Assembly (NCBI GenBank): GCA_031550725.1
Contig: JAVBOH010000020.1
Span: 1-64,000 of the forward strand
Direction of reading: 5' to 3'
DNA: 64,000 nt
Origin: UBA946 sp031550725
GTDB lineage: Bacteria > Bacillota > Clostridia > Oscillospirales > Ruminococcaceae
Of this stretch, positions 61,871 through 64,000 are shown in pieces. The notes under the pieces are model-generated. The model ran no database searches, was not told the DNA's origin, and saw only the letters and a program-made list of their open reading frames with translations. The translations under genes and the position numbers were made by a program. Numbering within the stretch: position 1 is the first letter of the stretch; the number at the start of each line of letters is the position of its first letter.

Positions 61871-62410
61871 ATGGATAAAATAATTCTTGGCTTGCTTATG
61901 TTAAGCAGCAGAACAATTTATGAGATAAAATCTCGTATTGCACAGGGTTTGGAATTAATGTACAGCAGCAGTACTGGCAGTATTCAAGCTGCCATAAAAA
62001 AGCTGATGGCTCAAGGTTATATTATTTTCAATGAAGAAGTTGAAAACGGTAAATACAAAAAAATATACTCTATCACCGAAAGTGGCAGAACAGAATTTTT
62101 GAAATGGGTTAATTCATCATTTTCTTCGGCTCAGAATAAAAAACCTGAATTAGTAAAGCTTTATTTCATGGGACTTTCTGACGTACAAACACGTAAATGC
62201 CGCATAAGTGAATATATTAAATCACTTGAAGAATCATATGCAACGCTTAAATTTATATATGATAGTGGTGAAGACATGGTTGTTCAGGATGAATACAAGG
62301 ATTTATTCAATTATCAGCGTTTGACTGCAAAGTTTGGTATTGATTCTATTAGGTTTGAAATTGAGTGGTATAAACAGTTGCTTTCTGATATAGATAGTGG
62401 CAGGATATAG
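61871..62410 (+). CDS. PadR-family transcriptional regulator
   Basis: The 179-residue protein has the PadR winged helix (about 1-85; LGLLMLSSRTIYEIKSRIAQ and the YKKIYSITESGRTEFLKWV wing) and a C-terminal helical dimerisation domain (Vir_act_alpha_C type). It is 8 nt upstream of the hydrolase gene and probably represses both until an inducer binds. AAGGAG precedes the ATG. Confidence 0.9.
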   Translation: MDKIILGLLMLSSRTIYEIKSRIAQGLELMYSSSTGSIQAAIKKLMAQGYIIFNEEVENGKYKKIYSITESGRTEFLKWVNSSFSSAQNKKPELVKLYFMGLSDVQTRKCRISEYIKSLEESYATLKFIYDSGEDMVVQDEYKDLFNYQRLTAKFGIDSIRFEIEWYKQLLSDIDSGRI

Positions 62411-62418
62411 GGGTGTGT

Positions 62419-63381
62419 ATGAAAAAAATATCAAGAAAAGATATTATTAAAAGTAATGAAATATCGGAAATTCGTGAATATAATTTGGGTGGTTACCCTC
62501 AAAAAGTTTTGATAGATGGTAAACTTAAAAGGAATCCAATTGTTATTGCTCTTCATGGTGGTCCTGGAACACCTATTCCTTTTTCAGTTGGATGCAGAGG
62601 TTTTTTCCCAGATATAACAGAGAAATTAACGATGGTTTACTGGGATCAGCTTGGCTGTGGAATTAATAATTATCCAATTGATAACACATTTACAATAGAA
62701 GATTATGTTGATATGACATATGACTTGATAAGAGAATTACGGAATGAATTTCAAGATAATAAAATCATTTTATTTGGTGTTTCTTGGGGTAGTATTCTAG
62801 CATTAAAAGTTGCAAAAAGAGCAAGTGAACTTATAGATGGAGTGGTTACATACGGACAGGTATTATGCAACATGACGTTCAATGATGAAGTATATAACGC
62901 TCTTGAAAATTCAAAAATGTCACAAAAAGAAAAAGCAATGCTTAGTAAAATAAAAGACGTTAAATGCATAGAAAATGCAAAGAAACTTATGTCATGGGTA
63001 GGTAAATATACAGAAGGATATCAATGCAAATCAGGTCAAAAAACTCCAATGGCAAAAATTATTTTTGGACTTCTAACAAGTCCAGATTATAAACTGAGTT
63101 ATTTCAAGGCGATTGTTGTAAATGGATACTTGAAAAACACTTCATTGATGAATGAACTTATTGAGTTAGACTTAAAAAATGAGTTTTCAGACGTTCAAAT
63201 TCCATATACGATAATACAAGGCAGAACAGATATTGTAACATCAACAAATGCTATTATGCAGTTCGTTCAGAACTTGAATAATCACAATATTAAGTTTATA
63301 TGTGCCCCAAATAGTGGGCATATGCCTGATGGAAAGGCAATGGATGTTATTATGGGTGAGTTGATGTCGAGTATACAATAA
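62419..63381 (+). CDS. Alpha/beta hydrolase, prolyl aminopeptidase-like
   Basis: The 320-residue hydrolase has the S33-like oxyanion motif LHGGPGTPIPFSVG, the nucleophile elbow FGVSWGSILAL near residue 122, an Asp in IIQGRTDIVTS and a His in NSGHMPDG. The substrate could be a peptide, an ester or a drug. With the PadR-type regulator it forms a two-gene, inducible detoxification-like operon. ATG 62419 follows AGGGG; a GTG at 62413 overlaps that site. Confidence 0.88.
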   Translation: MKKISRKDIIKSNEISEIREYNLGGYPQKVLIDGKLKRNPIVIALHGGPGTPIPFSVGCRGFFPDITEKLTMVYWDQLGCGINNYPIDNTFTIEDYVDMTYDLIRELRNEFQDNKIILFGVSWGSILALKVAKRASELIDGVVTYGQVLCNMTFNDEVYNALENSKMSQKEKAMLSKIKDVKCIENAKKLMSWVGKYTEGYQCKSGQKTPMAKIIFGLLTSPDYKLSYFKAIVVNGYLKNTSLMNELIELDLKNEFSDVQIPYTIIQGRTDIVTSTNAIMQFVQNLNNHNIKFICAPNSGHMPDGKAMDVIMGELMSSIQ

Positions 63382-63418
63382 TATTTCCAGAATAATAAAA
63401 GTGAGTTTGGTATTTTTA

Positions 63419-63447
63419 TTGTAATATTGGTAAAATTGTGATATAAT
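63419..63447 (+). promoter_or_regulatory. Promoter of the last gene
   Basis: TTGTAA (63419-63424) and TATAAT (63442-63447) are spaced by 17 nt; the leader to ATG 63543 is about 90 nt. Confidence 0.65.
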
Positions 63448-63542
63448 GTTTTTAGTAGCTTTAATACATTCCGTTTTTAGTTGATATTAATATATTTAGT
63501 ATATTATGATATTTTTAACTTTATAGTTTTAGGAGTGACAAC

Positions 63543-64000
63543 ATGGCAGGTAAGTTTAAATGGGAGTTATTCAAAGATATTAATTTATCCGATAACTTTT
63601 TTGACCCTTTGAAATTAGATTATCCAGAGTTTTCAGATTGGTTTCAGAAAAAAGCCGATTTAGGTAAAAAAGCATTGGTATTTAAAGATGATTTAGGTGT
63701 TGGTGCATTTTTATTCTTAAAAAGAGAAAATATCGATGATGATATGTCCCCATTAGTAATTGATGGTCATACCTTACCCAATATCCCTAGGTTAAAAATT
63801 GGAACACTTAGATTATCAGAACAAATTCGGAAGAAACGTATTGGTGAGGGTGCTTTAGGTGTTGCATTATGGTATTGGAAAGAAACATCATATGATGAAA
63901 TATATGTAACTGTATTTGAAAAGCAAGTTGAACTTATTAAACTTTTCGAGCGATTTGGTTTTATTAATATTGGTAAGAATAATCGTGGTGAAAGTGTTTA
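63543..64000 (+). CDS. GNAT-like N-acetyltransferase, partial at window end
   Basis: The frame opens at ATG 63543 after AGGAG and remains open to the window end (at least 152 codons). The product (KWELFKDINLSDNFFDPLKL at its start) includes IGTLRLSEQIRKKRIGEGAL, which looks like the acetyl-CoA-binding turn of a GNAT domain, followed by FEKQVELIKLFERFGF. Proteins of this design often carry further C-terminal domains, which would be outside the window. It is the last visible cargo of element B. Confidence 0.65.
   Translation, partial: MAGKFKWELFKDINLSDNFFDPLKLDYPEFSDWFQKKADLGKKALVFKDDLGVGAFLFLKRENIDDDMSPLVIDGHTLPNIPRLKIGTLRLSEQIRKKRIGEGALGVALWYWKETSYDEIYVTVFEKQVELIKLFERFGFINIGKNNRGESV

Larger units (their letters stand above)
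56337..64000. mobile_element. Integrative mobilizable element B (left part; right end outside the window)
   Basis: This element repeats the plan of element A: repressor, xis, int and mobC are homologous and collinear. It has its own arm-like repeat GGCAACGTTTTGGCAACA (56400-56417; two GGCAAC units 11 bp apart), a different MOBV relaxase with a classical oriT, and other cargo. No second copy of the attachment core is seen before the end of the window. Confidence 0.65.

Noticed and set aside
62360..62368. GAAATTGAGTGG inside the padR-like gene resembles the guaA attachment core
   Set aside because: Only nine of the eleven core bases match and the sequence is in-frame coding (FEIEWY) in an intact gene, so it is probably chance.

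Overview
The window reads as the chromosome of a low-GC, Gram-positive anaerobe of the Clostridia, most likely a gut or rumen Oscillospiraceae (Ruminococcus-like) species. The pointers are AT-rich DNA, strong GGAGG/AAAGGA ribosome binding sites, perfect TTGACA-17-TATAAT promoters, CIRCE heat-shock operators, a secreted GH26 mannanase, BspA-type repeat proteins and many cyclic-di-GMP genes. No rRNA, tRNA or CRISPR array was recognised. The species call is an inference.

Region 1 (1-39950) is ordinary chromosome with short, mostly monocistronic units. It holds proline synthesis (proB-proA), a 2-hydroxyacid dehydrogenase, a GH26 lipoprotein, an HtrA protease, Hsp20 behind a duplicated CIRCE control region, a TrkA/TrkH potassium system, SbcD/SbcC, two permeases and guaA. 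Six separate proteins carry GGDEF, EAL or HD-GYP domains, each with a different sensory front end. A small MITE-like repeat family with 6-bp target duplications lies between genes (10913-10963, 17098-17294, 35776-35932); one copy sits exactly at the edge of a CIRCE operator. guaA has lost most of its glutaminase domain.

Region 2 (about 39947-56336) is an integrative mobilizable element in the 3' end of guaA, flanked by an 11-bp direct repeat. Its left part has a repressor, excisionase, tyrosine integrase, MobC-like protein, frameshifted replication ATPase, iteron-like repeats, a likely oriT and a relaxase. Its cargo is a duplicated lipoprotein plus giant surface subtilisin cassette, an intact ISAs1-type insertion sequence with a 10-bp target duplication, and a dense cluster of five short, apparently non-coding transcription units (53.0-55.35 kb). 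One of the five is a 41-nt tandem repeat array resembling an orphan type III antitoxin RNA. A decayed divergent gene pair with twin palindromic operators closes the element.

Region 3 (about 56337-64000, continuing past the window) is a second, related element at the same site: repressor, excisionase, integrase, MobC, a classical MOBV oriT and relaxase, with cargo of acetyltransferases and a PadR-controlled alpha/beta hydrolase. Both elements keep the same repressor/xis/int/mobC backbone but have different operators, arm sites and mobilization genes, which would let them coexist in tandem.
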